Assembly: GCA_963821705.1 (NCBI GenBank)
Contig: CAWGEV010000005.1
Location: forward strand, 539,983 to 603,982
From: DASUPK01 sp963821705
Lineage (GTDB): Bacteria > Actinomycetota > Thermoleophilia > Solirubrobacterales > 70-9
Direction: 5' to 3'
Length of the DNA: 64,000 bases
Below, one piece after another: positions 7,497 to 15,338 of the stretch. Under the pieces are notes generated by a model. It did no database searches, was not told the DNA's origin, and was given only the letters and a program-made list of their open reading frames with translations. The translations under genes were made by a program, and so were the position numbers. Position 1 is the first letter of the stretch. Every line of letters begins with the position of its first letter.

Positions 7497-8574
7497 TTGA
7501 CTGCTGCTCCTTTGCGTATTCGTCGATCAAGATCTGAGCCACCTCGGGGCGGCTGAACTCCTGCGGCGGCTTTTCGCCGTTGCCGAGCATCTCCCGCACC
7601 TTCGTGCCGCTCAGGAAGACGTGATCCTCCTGGCCGTGCGGGCAGGTCTTGCCCGACGCCATTCCCTCGCACTTGTTGCACCAGAACGTGTGCTCGAAGA
7701 AGAGGGGCTGAATGCCGAGCTTGTCGATGTCGAGTTCGTCGAAGATCTTCTGAGCGTCATAGGTGCCGTAGTAGTCGCCGACGCCGGCGTGGTCGCGCCC
7801 CACGATGAAGTGGGTGCAGCCGTAGTTCCGACGGGCGATCGCGTGGAGGATCGCCTCGCGCGGGCCCGCGTAGTGCATCTTCGAGGGGAAGACGTTGAGG
7901 ATCACGCGGTCGGCGGGGTAGTAGTCCTCCATCAGGACCTCGTAGCAGCGCATCCGCACCTCGGCCGGGATGTCGCCTGCCTTCGTCTTGCCGATCAGCG
8001 GGTGGATCATCAGCCCGTCGGTGATCTCGAGGGCGGTCTTGGTGACGTGCTCGTGGGCGCGGTGGATCGGGTTGCGGGTCTGGAAGGCGACGATCCGCTT
8101 CCAGCCGCGGTCAGCGAAGACCTTCCTCGACTCCGCCGGGCTCAGGTAGCGCTTGGTGAAGGCATCCTCGTGGTCCGGCAGCTCGTCGACCTCGTAGGTG
8201 CCGGCGATACAGCGAGCGCCCTCCTCGTGGATCGCGGCGACGCCCGGGTGCTCCTTGTCGGAGGTCCCGTAGACGTTCGCCGCCTCCGCCTCGACGTCGC
8301 GCTCGAAGATCTCGGTGACCTTGAGGCGGCCGAGCGCCTTCCCCTCGTCGGAGGAGACCTCGACCACGTCCCCCTCGGAGACGTCGAGGTCGGTGGCCAG
8401 CGTGATCGGGATCGGCCAGTACTCCCCGCTGCTGAGCGTCATGTTCTCGACGACGCTCTTCCAGTCCTCTGAGCCCTGGGGGCCCGTGAGGGGGGCGAAA
8501 CCGCCGTTTCCGATCATCTCGAAGTCGGCTGTCTGGCGGTCGGTGAGCTGCAGCTGGATGGCGGTCTGGGTCAT
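7489..8574 (-). CDS. sat: sulfate adenylyltransferase (ATP sulfurylase)
   Basis: The 361-residue single-chain ATP sulfurylase converts ATP and sulfate to APS and pyrophosphate. An N-terminal PUA-like domain is followed by the catalytic domain, with QTRNPIHRAHE (the HxxH-type nucleotide site) and GRDHAGVGDYYG. A zinc-binding set, CNKCEG…KTCPHG, lies near residues 300-315. The C-terminal APS-kinase-like domain of fungal enzymes is missing; that activity is encoded by the overlapping cysC. The ATG at 8574 has no obvious Shine-Dalgarno. A 74-base gap separates it from cysH upstream. Confidence 0.96.
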   Translation of the reverse strand: MTQTAIQLQLTDRQTADFEMIGNGGFAPLTGPQGSEDWKSVVENMTLSSGEYWPIPITLATDLDVSEGDVVEVSSDEGKALGRLKVTEIFERDVEAEAANVYGTSDKEHPGVAAIHEEGARCIAGTYEVDELPDHEDAFTKRYLSPAESRKVFADRGWKRIVAFQTRNPIHRAHEHVTKTALEITDGLMIHPLIGKTKAGDIPAEVRMRCYEVLMEDYYPADRVILNVFPSKMHYAGPREAILHAIARRNYGCTHFIVGRDHAGVGDYYGTYDAQKIFDELDIDKLGIQPLFFEHTFWCNKCEGMASGKTCPHGQEDHVFLSGTKVREMLGNGEKPPQEFSRPEVAQILIDEYAKEQQSNG

Positions 8575-8648
8575 GGCGTACTTGAGGGGATAAAGGCGAT
8601 CAGGGCGGTCAGGAAGGCGGGGAGAGTAGCGGAGACTGCGTCAGTCGC

Positions 8649-9500
8649 TCACCCATGTAGCCCGCACTCGGTCTTCTCGAGCCCCGCCCAGCGCCCGGCG
8701 CGAGCGTCCTCGCCGGCCGCCGGCTTGCGCGTGCAGTGCGTGCAGCCGATCGACGGATAGCCCTGGTCGTGAAGTGCGTTGTAGGGGATCTCGTGCTCGT
8801 TGATGTACGACCAGACCTGCTTCTCCGACCAGTCGGCGAGCGGGTTGAGCTTCCAGAGCCCGAAGCGCTTGTCCCAGCCGAACTTCGGCGCACCCGAGCG
8901 GGTCTGGGAGTCCGAGCGGCGGATGCCCGAGACCCAGAGGTCCACGGCAGCCAGGGCGGAGCGCATCGGCTCCACCTTGCGGATGCCGCAGCAGGCGTCG
9001 GGATCGCGGCTCCAGAGCTGGTCTCCGTAAAGACCTGCCTGCTGCTCGAGGGTGATCGAGCTGTAGCGGTGGAATTTGACCCCGTAGCGCTCCTCGAGCT
9101 TGTTCTTCGTCTCGTACGTCTCCGGGAAGAGCACGTCGGTGTCGAGGTAGAAGAAGCGGGCGCTCGGATCGAGCGTGTGCGCCATGTGCACCGTCACCGA
9201 GCTCGTCTTCTGGAACGAGCAGGCGATGTACATCTTCTGGCCGAAGGCGTCGAGGGCCCAGGCGAGGGCGTCCTCGGCGCTCGAGTCCTCGAGATCGGCG
9301 GCGACGACCTGGGGGTCGAAGCCGAGGTTGTCCAGCTCGGCCGTGAGCACGGGACCGGGCAAGGTAGCGGAGCCCTCCTGTGTGGCGGTCGGCTCCACTT
9401 TCAGACGTGGCTCCTGCGTCGCAATCCCAAGTCGCGGGGGCTTCGCCGCCGCTCCGATATGGAGCTCCTTGTCGCCACTAGACGGCGCACTCCCCCTCAC
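8649..9500 (-). CDS. cysH: adenylyl-sulfate reductase (CysH family, [4Fe-4S] APS-reductase type)
   Basis: This enzyme reduces activated sulfate to sulfite with thioredoxin-type electrons. The core has YIACSFQKTSS (PP-loop region) and FFYLDTDVLFPETY. The cysteine set DACCGIRK with GCTHCT shows the CC…CxxC pattern that ligates a [4Fe-4S] cluster in APS reductases, and the C-terminal ECGLH holds the catalytic cysteine. PAPS-only enzymes lack the CC…CxxC set. The GTG at 9500 gives 283 residues with an unusual 50-residue leader. A TTG or GTG near 9350-9363, with AGGAGG a short way upstream, would give a normal-length enzyme and is probably the real start. The longer form would overlap sir by 23 bases. 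Confidence 0.9.
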   Translation of the reverse strand: MRGSAPSSGDKELHIGAAAKPPRLGIATQEPRLKVEPTATQEGSATLPGPVLTAELDNLGFDPQVVAADLEDSSAEDALAWALDAFGQKMYIACSFQKTSSVTVHMAHTLDPSARFFYLDTDVLFPETYETKNKLEERYGVKFHRYSSITLEQQAGLYGDQLWSRDPDACCGIRKVEPMRSALAAVDLWVSGIRRSDSQTRSGAPKFGWDKRFGLWKLNPLADWSEKQVWSYINEHEIPYNALHDQGYPSIGCTHCTRKPAAGEDARAGRWAGLEKTECGLHG

Positions 9501-11406
9501 CGCGCTCGACCTTGTAGGGCTCCGAGCGGTTCCAGTCGATGAAGAAGAGCAGGTTGTCGGCGTTGAACTCCACGGGCAGCTTCAGGTCGGAGATCAGCTC
9601 CTCGAACTGGTCGAGGCCCGTCCTGTCGACGTAGGCGTTGAAGTCCTCACCGTCATTGCGGTTGCCCTCGTATTGGCGGATCCAGCGCTCGACGGCCTCC
9701 GGCACGCGCTTGGCGGGCAGCCGGGCCTTGAGGCGGTGGCCGAAGACGACGTCGCCGCCCTCGAAGTTGCCGGCGATGTGCGGGATGTAGGCGGGGATGG
9801 TGTGCTCGCCGACCTTGATCGAGGCGCCGTAGAAGCCGATGGTCGCGATGTGGTGCTGGGAGCAGCCGTTGGGGCAGCCGCTCATCTTGATGTGAATCTG
9901 CTTGGTGAGGGGATCGGTGATCTCCATCTCCTCGAGACGCTGCTGGAGCTCCATGTTCAGGCCCATCGAGGCGGTGATGCCGAGCTTGCAGCTGTCGGTG
10001 CCCGGGCAGCTGACCACGTCGGTGATCGTGAAGGCTCCGGCATCGGCGAGGTTCAGCTCCCGCAAACGGACCCAGAGGTCGTAGAGCGACTCGGGGCGCA
10101 CCCAGCGCAGCACCAGGTTCTGCTGGACAGTGGTGCGGGCGTAGCCGCCGGTGAAGTCGCGCATGATCGCGGCCAGGCCGCGGAACTGCTCGGGCGTGAG
10201 GTCGCCGCGAATGACCTTGACGGTGGCGGCCACGAAGCCCTCCTGCCGCTGGGGCTGCACGTTGGCCTCGACCCAGGCGTCGAACTCCGACTTGTCGCCG
10301 TTCGGGCTGCCGTGGCTCTCGGGGACGGCGGGGGCGCCCGCCTCCTCGTCGTGGACGTAGAGAAGATGGTCGATGGTGAAATCGCGCTCGCCCACCCAGT
10401 CGCCCTCGAGCTCCTCGTCGACCATCTCGCGGAACGCGTCCATGCCGATCTTGTCGACCAGGACCTTGATGCGGGCGCGCATCCGGTTCTCGCGCAGCCA
10501 CTCCTGGCGGTCGAAGATTCGCAGGGCGGCCTCCGTAACCTTCAGGTAGTCGCCGTTGTCGAGCTCGACGAACTCGTAGAGCGTCGGCGCGATGCGCGGC
10601 TGGATGGAGGTCCCGCCGCCGATCCGGACCTCGACACCCCTCACCTGCTTGCCGTCGACCTCCTTGACCTTCGGGATGAAGCCCACGTCATGGATGCCGG
10701 TGATCGCGCGGTCCGCGTCGGAGGCCGTGAAGGCGGTCTTCACCTTGCGGGGCATCAGCTGGGTGGTCGGGTGGCGCACGAAGTAGCGGGCGTAGGCCGC
10801 CGCGTAGGGGGTGATGTCGAAGGGCTCGTCGTCCGCGACCCCGGCCCAGGGATCCCCGGTGACGTTGCGGATCGTGTTGCCGCATCCCTCCCGCGAGGAG
10901 AGCCCCGCGGAGCTGATCTGGCGGATCAGCTCCGCCATGTCGGCCAGCGGGATGTGGTGGATCTGGATGTTCTGGCGGGTGGTGACATGGCCCTTGTTGA
11001 GCGGGGCGAACTGCTCGACCACGTCGGCGAGCATCTCCATCTGCTCGGGGTTGACGCCGCCGAACGGAAGCTTGATGCGGCACATCTGGACGTCGGGCTG
11101 GCGCTGGCCGTAGACGCCCTGCTTGAGGCGGAAGCCGATGAACTGCTCCTCGGTCTGCTCACCGCGCAGGAAGCCGGCCGCCTCGGTGTCGAAGTCGTCG
11201 AACTCCCGCTCGAGGATCGGGATCACGTGACCCGGGACGTTGTCGTAGACCTCCGGGTTCTCGAGCGAGCCGAGCTTGCCCTTGCCGTGCTGCTTCTTTC
11301 CGGGATCCTGCTTGAGAGTCGAGGGATCGGCGAGCTTCTTGGCAGGCGCGGGCTTGCCATTGCTGGTTGACGCGCCCTTCTTCTCGGGAGTGGAGACGGG
11401 CTCCAT
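9478..11406 (-). CDS. sir: ferredoxin-dependent sulfite reductase (nitrite/sulfite reductase family)
   Basis: The 642-residue siroheme/[4Fe-4S] reductase carries out six-electron reduction of sulfite to sulfide. Two ferredoxin-like half-domains each precede a siroheme-binding domain. The cluster ligands are C467, C473, C511 and C515 in CPGTDSC and SGCPNGCSQHH. The N-terminal 50 residues are Lys/Pro-rich and probably disordered. The family also includes assimilatory nitrite reductases; the location directly ahead of cysH, sat and cysC supports sulfite. The siroheme could be made by the precorrin-2 dehydrogenase-like protein at 55061-55813. It is the first gene of the operon, and its upstream region holds an imperfect palindrome (11472-11487). 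Confidence 0.92.
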   Translation of the reverse strand: MEPVSTPEKKGASTSNGKPAPAKKLADPSTLKQDPGKKQHGKGKLGSLENPEVYDNVPGHVIPILEREFDDFDTEAAGFLRGEQTEEQFIGFRLKQGVYGQRQPDVQMCRIKLPFGGVNPEQMEMLADVVEQFAPLNKGHVTTRQNIQIHHIPLADMAELIRQISSAGLSSREGCGNTIRNVTGDPWAGVADDEPFDITPYAAAYARYFVRHPTTQLMPRKVKTAFTASDADRAITGIHDVGFIPKVKEVDGKQVRGVEVRIGGGTSIQPRIAPTLYEFVELDNGDYLKVTEAALRIFDRQEWLRENRMRARIKVLVDKIGMDAFREMVDEELEGDWVGERDFTIDHLLYVHDEEAGAPAVPESHGSPNGDKSEFDAWVEANVQPQRQEGFVAATVKVIRGDLTPEQFRGLAAIMRDFTGGYARTTVQQNLVLRWVRPESLYDLWVRLRELNLADAGAFTITDVVSCPGTDSCKLGITASMGLNMELQQRLEEMEITDPLTKQIHIKMSGCPNGCSQHHIATIGFYGASIKVGEHTIPAYIPHIAGNFEGGDVVFGHRLKARLPAKRVPEAVERWIRQYEGNRNDGEDFNAYVDRTGLDQFEELISDLKLPVEFNADNLLFFIDWNRSEPYKVERGEGECAV

Positions 11407-11471
11407 GGGAGAACCGGCGTACCTTTCGTCGACGTAGCCTTGCCCGGGCGATGCCGCGAGCTCAATCTAGC

Positions 11472-11487
11472 AAACCTGATCGAGTTT
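11472..11487. promoter_or_regulatory. palindromic candidate operator upstream of sir
   Basis: The 16-bp imperfect inverted repeat AAACCTGATCGAGTTT (12 of 16 positions symmetric) lies about 65-80 bases ahead of the sir start. On the minus strand a TAGATT that could serve as a -10 element follows it closely. A site overlapping the spacer is typical for a repressor. The Rrf2 regulator at 5618-6073 is an obvious candidate ligand, by inference only. Confidence 0.4.
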
Positions 11488-11529
11488 AAGGTGATTACGG
11501 TGCCCGCTGCCTGAGCGGAGCGCTCGAGG

Positions 11530-11916
11530 CTAGACCTCGAGTGCTCCGTGCACCGCCAGGATGTTGCCCGCGGGGTCCCTGAACCAGGCGATCCCGCCGT
11601 TCGGGCCGGTGCGGTCGATGCCCTTCTCGTCCTGCTCGAACCCGTCGTAGCGCTCGAAGCTGACGCCGCGTGAGGCGAGCTCGTCGACCGCCGCCTCGAC
11701 CTCATCGACCGGGAAGTTGAGGATCGTGTAGGTGGCGGGCGTGAAATCGGGCTTCAGGTAGACGAGCGTGGGCCTGTCACCGGCGAGGTCGATCTGGATC
11801 AGGACTCCCTCCTGGAGAACCGAGGTCTTCAGGCCGAGCGTCTCGCCGTAGAACTCGAGTGCCTTGTCCAGGTCATCGACCGCGAACCCGCTGTATGCCT
11901 TGCTGTTCTCGAGCAT
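11530..11916 (-). CDS. VOC-family protein
   Basis: This 128-residue protein has the glyoxalase/bleomycin-resistance fold. AYSGFAVDDLDKALEFYGETLG is followed by YTILNFPVDEVEAAVDELASRG and a terminal WFRDPAGNILAVHG, giving the usual two beta-alpha-beta-beta-beta units and the last Glu/His ligand area. The paired lengths and the FRDPAGN motif are typical of small uncharacterised VOC proteins annotated as lactoylglutathione-lyase-like. It is monocistronic, and its substrate is unknown. Confidence 0.82.
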   Translation of the reverse strand: MLENSKAYSGFAVDDLDKALEFYGETLGLKTSVLQEGVLIQIDLAGDRPTLVYLKPDFTPATYTILNFPVDEVEAAVDELASRGVSFERYDGFEQDEKGIDRTGPNGGIAWFRDPAGNILAVHGALEV

Positions 11917-11990
11917 GTCTGGCTCCTATCTTTGAGTTCACCACTAGGACCGGCGTCGTCGGCGAGACTCATCGGTTCGGATGCCAGCGA

Positions 11991-12836
11991 CTAGCGCCGC
12001 TTCTTACGGAGAGTCAGCAACTCGTTCGTGGCGTCGAATCGCCCATTGACCGGCGTGAACCCGACGTTGAACGGTGCGGCGGCCTTGCCCTTCTTCGCGA
12101 GTCTCATTCGCCTCTTGCCGATGGCCTTGACGATCAGCTGGAAGTCGCCCGGTGCCGCCGCGCTTGCCGGGCCCACGACTTTCACGCCAACACCTCCGTA
12201 GCTCAGCGTGCCGGCGTTCGGGACGGTCATCGTGACCGTGGCGGTTCCCTTCTTCTTGTTGCGCGCCGGCGTGCCAAAGGTGACCGTGTTGGTCGGCTCG
12301 ACAACCGCCTGCACAGCGACCTCCCGGGTTCCGGACGTCCCCTGAGCGGTCTGGCCGTCCGCCAGCGTCGGTGCGTTCCAGTACAGCTGCGTCGCCGGAG
12401 TGTCGATCAGCGGTGTCTGCATGGCCGTCGCGTTGAGGCCGACGTGGTCGCCGACTCGGATCGGGAGTGAAGTGGAGAAAGGCCCCTGCGCCGGCACTGT
12501 GCCGTTGGGGGTCACCGCGGCACTCGTCCCCGCGCCGGTGAAGCTGGTCCCGCCGGCAGGCCGCAGGATCCGCAAGGCGATGCTCCCGCCGGCGGTGACG
12601 GACTTGAACTCCCAGGCGGTCACAGTGCCGTTCACCGGTGAAGTGAGTCCACCCGGCGCTGTATCTGAGGGAACGGCGAGGTTCATCGTCGTGCACGCCA
12701 CGCTGCATCCGGGATTGATCTCGTCGGCGGGGCCGGTGAGACCAGTCCCGATCACCACTGCCCCCTGGGCGGAACCGGCGGTCGCAGCGCCTGCTGCCGC
12801 AATACACATCGCAAGGATGCATCCCTTCATCCTCAT
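11991..12836 (-). CDS. secreted protein, unknown function (paralogue of 44369-45085)
   Basis: The 281-residue exported protein has a signal peptide at about 1-26 (CILAMCIAAAGAATAGSAQG). The mature part has a beta-rich region with VTAWEFKS…LRILRP, then a PIRVGDHVGL segment, and a later section resembling an Ig-like or jelly-roll domain. The C-terminus is strongly basic (IGKRRMRLAKKGK and RKKRR). The string 'voluble surface - WxF - LPIxVGDxIG' recurs in the protein at 44369-45085, so the two are distant paralogues. No catalytic motif is seen. The gene is divergent from the ornithine-cyclodeaminase-like gene. Confidence 0.7.
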   Translation of the reverse strand: MRMKGCILAMCIAAAGAATAGSAQGAVVIGTGLTGPADEINPGCSVACTTMNLAVPSDTAPGGLTSPVNGTVTAWEFKSVTAGGSIALRILRPAGGTSFTGAGTSAAVTPNGTVPAQGPFSTSLPIRVGDHVGLNATAMQTPLIDTPATQLYWNAPTLADGQTAQGTSGTREVAVQAVVEPTNTVTFGTPARNKKKGTATVTMTVPNAGTLSYGGVGVKVVGPASAAAPGDFQLIVKAIGKRRMRLAKKGKAAAPFNVGFTPVNGRFDATNELLTLRKKRR

Positions 12837-12919
12837 CCCCGGTGATCCTAACCCCGAAAATCGCTTGTCTGGCCGGAGGGCGTGGACGCGTGCGGCGGTC
12901 GACCGCCAGAATCGCCAGT

Positions 12920-13867
12920 GTGACCCAGATACCCGTGATCTCCGGGGCCGCGGTCCTCGAGGCGATCGACGCGCGAACCGCGATCGAGCGCACCCGCGAG
13001 GCCTTCGAGCGCTACGGGCGCGGCGAGTGGGAGATGCCGGCGAAGGTCTACCTCGACAGCCCTCCGAACGGCGACTTCCGGGCGATGCCGGCGCGCGGAG
13101 GCGGGCTGGCCCTGCTCAAGTGGGTCACCTCGTTCCCCGGCAACAGCTCCAAGGGGCTGCCGGTGGTCCGGGGCGAGGTGCTGCTCTCGGACGCCGAGAC
13201 CGGCGAGGAGCTCGCTGTGATCGAGTGCTCTTCGGTCACCTCGCTCCGGACCGGAGCGGCGGCGGCGGTCTCGGCGCAGGCGCTCGCGTCGAAAGGGGCC
13301 AAGAGCGTCGGCATCATCGGCTGCGGCGTCAACGGCGCCTGGTCGGCGCGCTGCCTGGTGGCCGCCGGCTACGGCCCGGGGGTGTGCGTCGATCCACGCA
13401 CCGACGTCGCCGAGGCCCTCGCCGGCGAGCTCGGCTGGCGCGCCGGTGAAAGGGCCGAGGCCGCCTCGCAGGACGTCGTCGTCACGGTCACCCCGGGCGC
13501 CGAGCCGGTGGTGCTGGCGTCGGACCTCAGGCCCGGCCAGCATTTCGCGGTTCTCGGCGCCGACGCGCACGGCAAGCGGGAGGTCGAGCTGGAGGCGATC
13601 GAGCGCCTGCGCCTCTTCTGCGACGAGTGGGAGCAGGCGAGTGCGGGCGGCGAGCTTGCGAACGGGGTCGAGGCAGGGCTGATCGAACGCGACGACGTGA
13701 CGCAGCTCGGTGACGTGCTGACCGGGTCGGCCGAGGGCCGCCGCTCACCGGAGGAGATCACGATGTTCGACTCGACCGGCCTCGCGATCCAGGACCTGGC
13801 GATCTGCCGCGCGCTCTACGAGCGCTGGCGGGAGGGCGACGTGGAGGCGCCCGTCGTCAGCCTCTGA
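12920..13867 (+). CDS. ornithine cyclodeaminase / mu-crystallin family dehydrogenase
   Basis: The protein of about 315 residues belongs to the OCD/mu-crystallin/alanine-dehydrogenase superfamily. An N-terminal dimerisation and substrate domain (MPAKVYLDSPPNGDFRAMPA, then LALLKWV) is followed by a Rossmann domain with the nucleotide loop GIIGCGVNGAWSARCL. Members perform NAD(P)-dependent imine reduction or amino-acid cyclodeamination. The substrate residues are not diagnostic, so the specific reaction is left open. The GTG at 12920 (VTQIPVIS) gives the normal N-terminus; the longer upstream frame is Arg-rich and lacks family similarity. Its last 11 bases overlap the convergent gene at 13857. 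Confidence 0.85.
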   Translation: MTQIPVISGAAVLEAIDARTAIERTREAFERYGRGEWEMPAKVYLDSPPNGDFRAMPARGGGLALLKWVTSFPGNSSKGLPVVRGEVLLSDAETGEELAVIECSSVTSLRTGAAAAVSAQALASKGAKSVGIIGCGVNGAWSARCLVAAGYGPGVCVDPRTDVAEALAGELGWRAGERAEAASQDVVVTVTPGAEPVVLASDLRPGQHFAVLGADAHGKREVELEAIERLRLFCDEWEQASAGGELANGVEAGLIERDDVTQLGDVLTGSAEGRRSPEEITMFDSTGLAIQDLAICRALYERWREGDVEAPVVSL

Positions 13868-14657
13868 GGCGAGCGCTCACGGCCCGCCCTTTCCTCTTCT
13901 TCTTCTTGCACTTCTTCTTCTTTGCGACCGCCGCGCGGTTCTTCTTCTTTTTCTTGCACTTGTGGGGCGGCGGCTGGGTCGGCGGACCGTCGGTCAGCGA
14001 GACGTTGTCGAGGCTATAGGTCTCGCCGGTGCCATTTGGTCCCACGTCGGCCATGACTCCGACCAAATCGCTGGCGGCGATCAGGTCTTTGAACTGCTGT
14101 TGGCTGGGCGGGGTGCAGGTGCCTCCGATATAGGGGCAGACGGCCCAGGCCGGATCGTTACCGCTCAATGCAGCTTCGGTGAGCGATATCGAGAGATGGT
14201 GATAGCCGGTTCCAATCACCTCTGGGACAAGCCCGTCCAGGTAGTTCGGCCCGGGCGGCAAGAGCAGGAACTCGGCTGGGAAGGCGGGATCCTCCTTGGG
14301 GGACGCGAGATCGACTGAGGCAGTGCCTCCGTAATTCGCGCTCATTGCCGGGATCGGCGGGCTGTAGAACGTGAGGAGCTGGCAGGGATTGCCCTTTGGG
14401 CAGCCGTTCTCAGGCCCGGTGTCCTGTGCCCACAAGTGACCGCCAGGGTTGCCTCCGGTGGACTGAAACCCGGCGGGGGTGAAGTTCGTGCTCGCCTGAT
14501 CCTGGTTCTGGAGCCATCCCTGGTTGTCCGAGTCGAAGGTCCATGAGATCTGCGTCGCGCTCGCCGAGGCGCAGAGTCCCAACGATGCGATTGTCGTCAC
14601 CAGGGCGAGTCCGATCAGCCTCGCAACTGGTCCCCTTGTCCCGGTCCTACCGTGCAT
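13857..14657 (-). CDS. secreted protein with lysine-rich tail, possible carbohydrate-binding-like domain
   Basis: The 266-residue exported protein has a signal peptide at about 10-34 (LIGLALVTTIASLGLCASASA). The mature N-terminus (SWTFDSDNQGWLQNQD, then ASVDLASP, later SLDNVSLTD) has the arrangement of a CBM/laminin-G-like beta-sandwich. In such domains a DNVSL strand closes the fold. Four cysteines (NGCPKGNPC and VCPYIGGTC) could pair. The last 45 residues are a proline linker followed by two lysine runs (KCKKKKKN and KKKKCKKKKRKG). The tail may bind an acidic wall polymer; that is inference. Confidence 0.65.
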   Translation of the reverse strand: MHGRTGTRGPVARLIGLALVTTIASLGLCASASATQISWTFDSDNQGWLQNQDQASTNFTPAGFQSTGGNPGGHLWAQDTGPENGCPKGNPCQLLTFYSPPIPAMSANYGGTASVDLASPKEDPAFPAEFLLLPPGPNYLDGLVPEVIGTGYHHLSISLTEAALSGNDPAWAVCPYIGGTCTPPSQQQFKDLIAASDLVGVMADVGPNGTGETYSLDNVSLTDGPPTQPPPHKCKKKKKNRAAVAKKKKCKKKKRKGRAVSARLRG

Positions 14658-14766
14658 GACGCCCCTTCTGTTCTACGACGCCCTTCCCTGGCGGCGTTTG
14701 AAGTCAGGGTAACGGCGATTGTCGACGCCCCACAAGACGACTAATCCGTATGGCTAGAGATCAAGA

Positions 14767-14800
14767 GGCGGCGGGCGTCGCCCTGCCGGCGCCCGCCGCC
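14767..14800 (-). terminator. strong GC hairpin downstream of dodecin gene
   Basis: A perfect 11-bp inverted repeat, GGCGGCGGGCG / CGCCCGCCGCC, with a 12-base loop begins 18 bases past the dodecin stop. On the minus strand it is followed by TCTTGATCTC. It likely ends transcription of the run that includes the carboxylase genes. Confidence 0.55.
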
Positions 14801-14817
14801 AGCTCTCCTCCCAAGGC

Positions 14818-15027
14818 TCAGTCGACGTCGGTGCCTTCGACCAGGAACGCGACCCGGACGTGCGCGCGCCACTCGTCCAGGTTCTCCCCCCGGAGGCCCG
14901 TGGAGACGACGTCGATCGCGCGGATGTTCCGAAGCGAGCTCTGGGCCTGCTTCAGCGCCTGCTGTGCGGCGTCATCCGAAGACTTCTTGGAGCTTCCGAC
15001 CAGCTCGATGATCTTTACGACCGCCAC
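14818..15027 (-). CDS. dodecin family flavin-binding protein
   Basis: This 69-residue dodecin-like protein shows MAVVKIIELVGSSKKSSDDAAQQAL, then RNIRAIDVVSTGLRGENLDEWRAHVRVAFLVE. That is the family's single beta-alpha-beta-beta unit. Dodecins form hollow dodecamers that store flavins or CoA-type ligands in the cytoplasm. The length is exactly typical. It lies 75 bases downstream of the carboxylase epsilon subunit and ahead of a strong hairpin, so it may end the same transcript. Confidence 0.9.
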   Translation of the reverse strand: MAVVKIIELVGSSKKSSDDAAQQALKQAQSSLRNIRAIDVVSTGLRGENLDEWRAHVRVAFLVEGTDVD

Positions 15028-15102
15028 GAGGCCTCCTCTTCTGAGCGCGATGGGTTTACGGCAAGTGTTCTATTGCACTTGCGGCCCACGCACAAGCCCC
15101 GC

Positions 15103-15336
15103 TCAGGCGCCGCGAGCGATCCCCCAGCCGCTGCCCAACCCGCTCCGCGACGACACGCCCTCCCGCAGCCCGGCCTGCTGCCAGCGATTCGCCTCGGCGG
15201 GCCGGGGGGCGGGGGCGGTCTCCCACAGGAAGCGCTGCAGCGCCGCCGCGATAGCCGCCGCCTCCTCCGCGGAGGCGGCACCGGTCCTCAGCTCGATTCG
15301 CGGCCTGGGAGGGCTCTGCTTTCCGTTGCGCGCCAC
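15103..15336 (-). CDS. acyl-CoA carboxylase epsilon subunit
   Basis: The 77-residue protein starts 2 bases after the carboxylase beta stop. The EEAAAIAAALQRFLWE helix, followed by a variable linker and WQQAGLREG, matches the small epsilon subunits of actinobacterial acyl-CoA carboxylases. These subunits bind and stimulate the alpha-beta complex. The immediate linkage to the beta gene is the strongest evidence, since family similarity is low outside the helix and the Trp-Gly region. Confidence 0.75.
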   Translation of the reverse strand: MARNGKQSPPRPRIELRTGAASAEEAAAIAAALQRFLWETAPAPRPAEANRWQQAGLREGVSSRSGLGSGWGIARGA

Positions 15337-15338
15337 GC

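Noticed and set aside
13857..13867. Convergent 3' overlaps (also at 34093-34104, 35643-35656, 42761-42791, 51497-51500 and 55061-55064) as a regulatory antisense system
   Set aside because: Short tail-to-tail overlaps are common in compact genomes, and nothing else suggests regulation.
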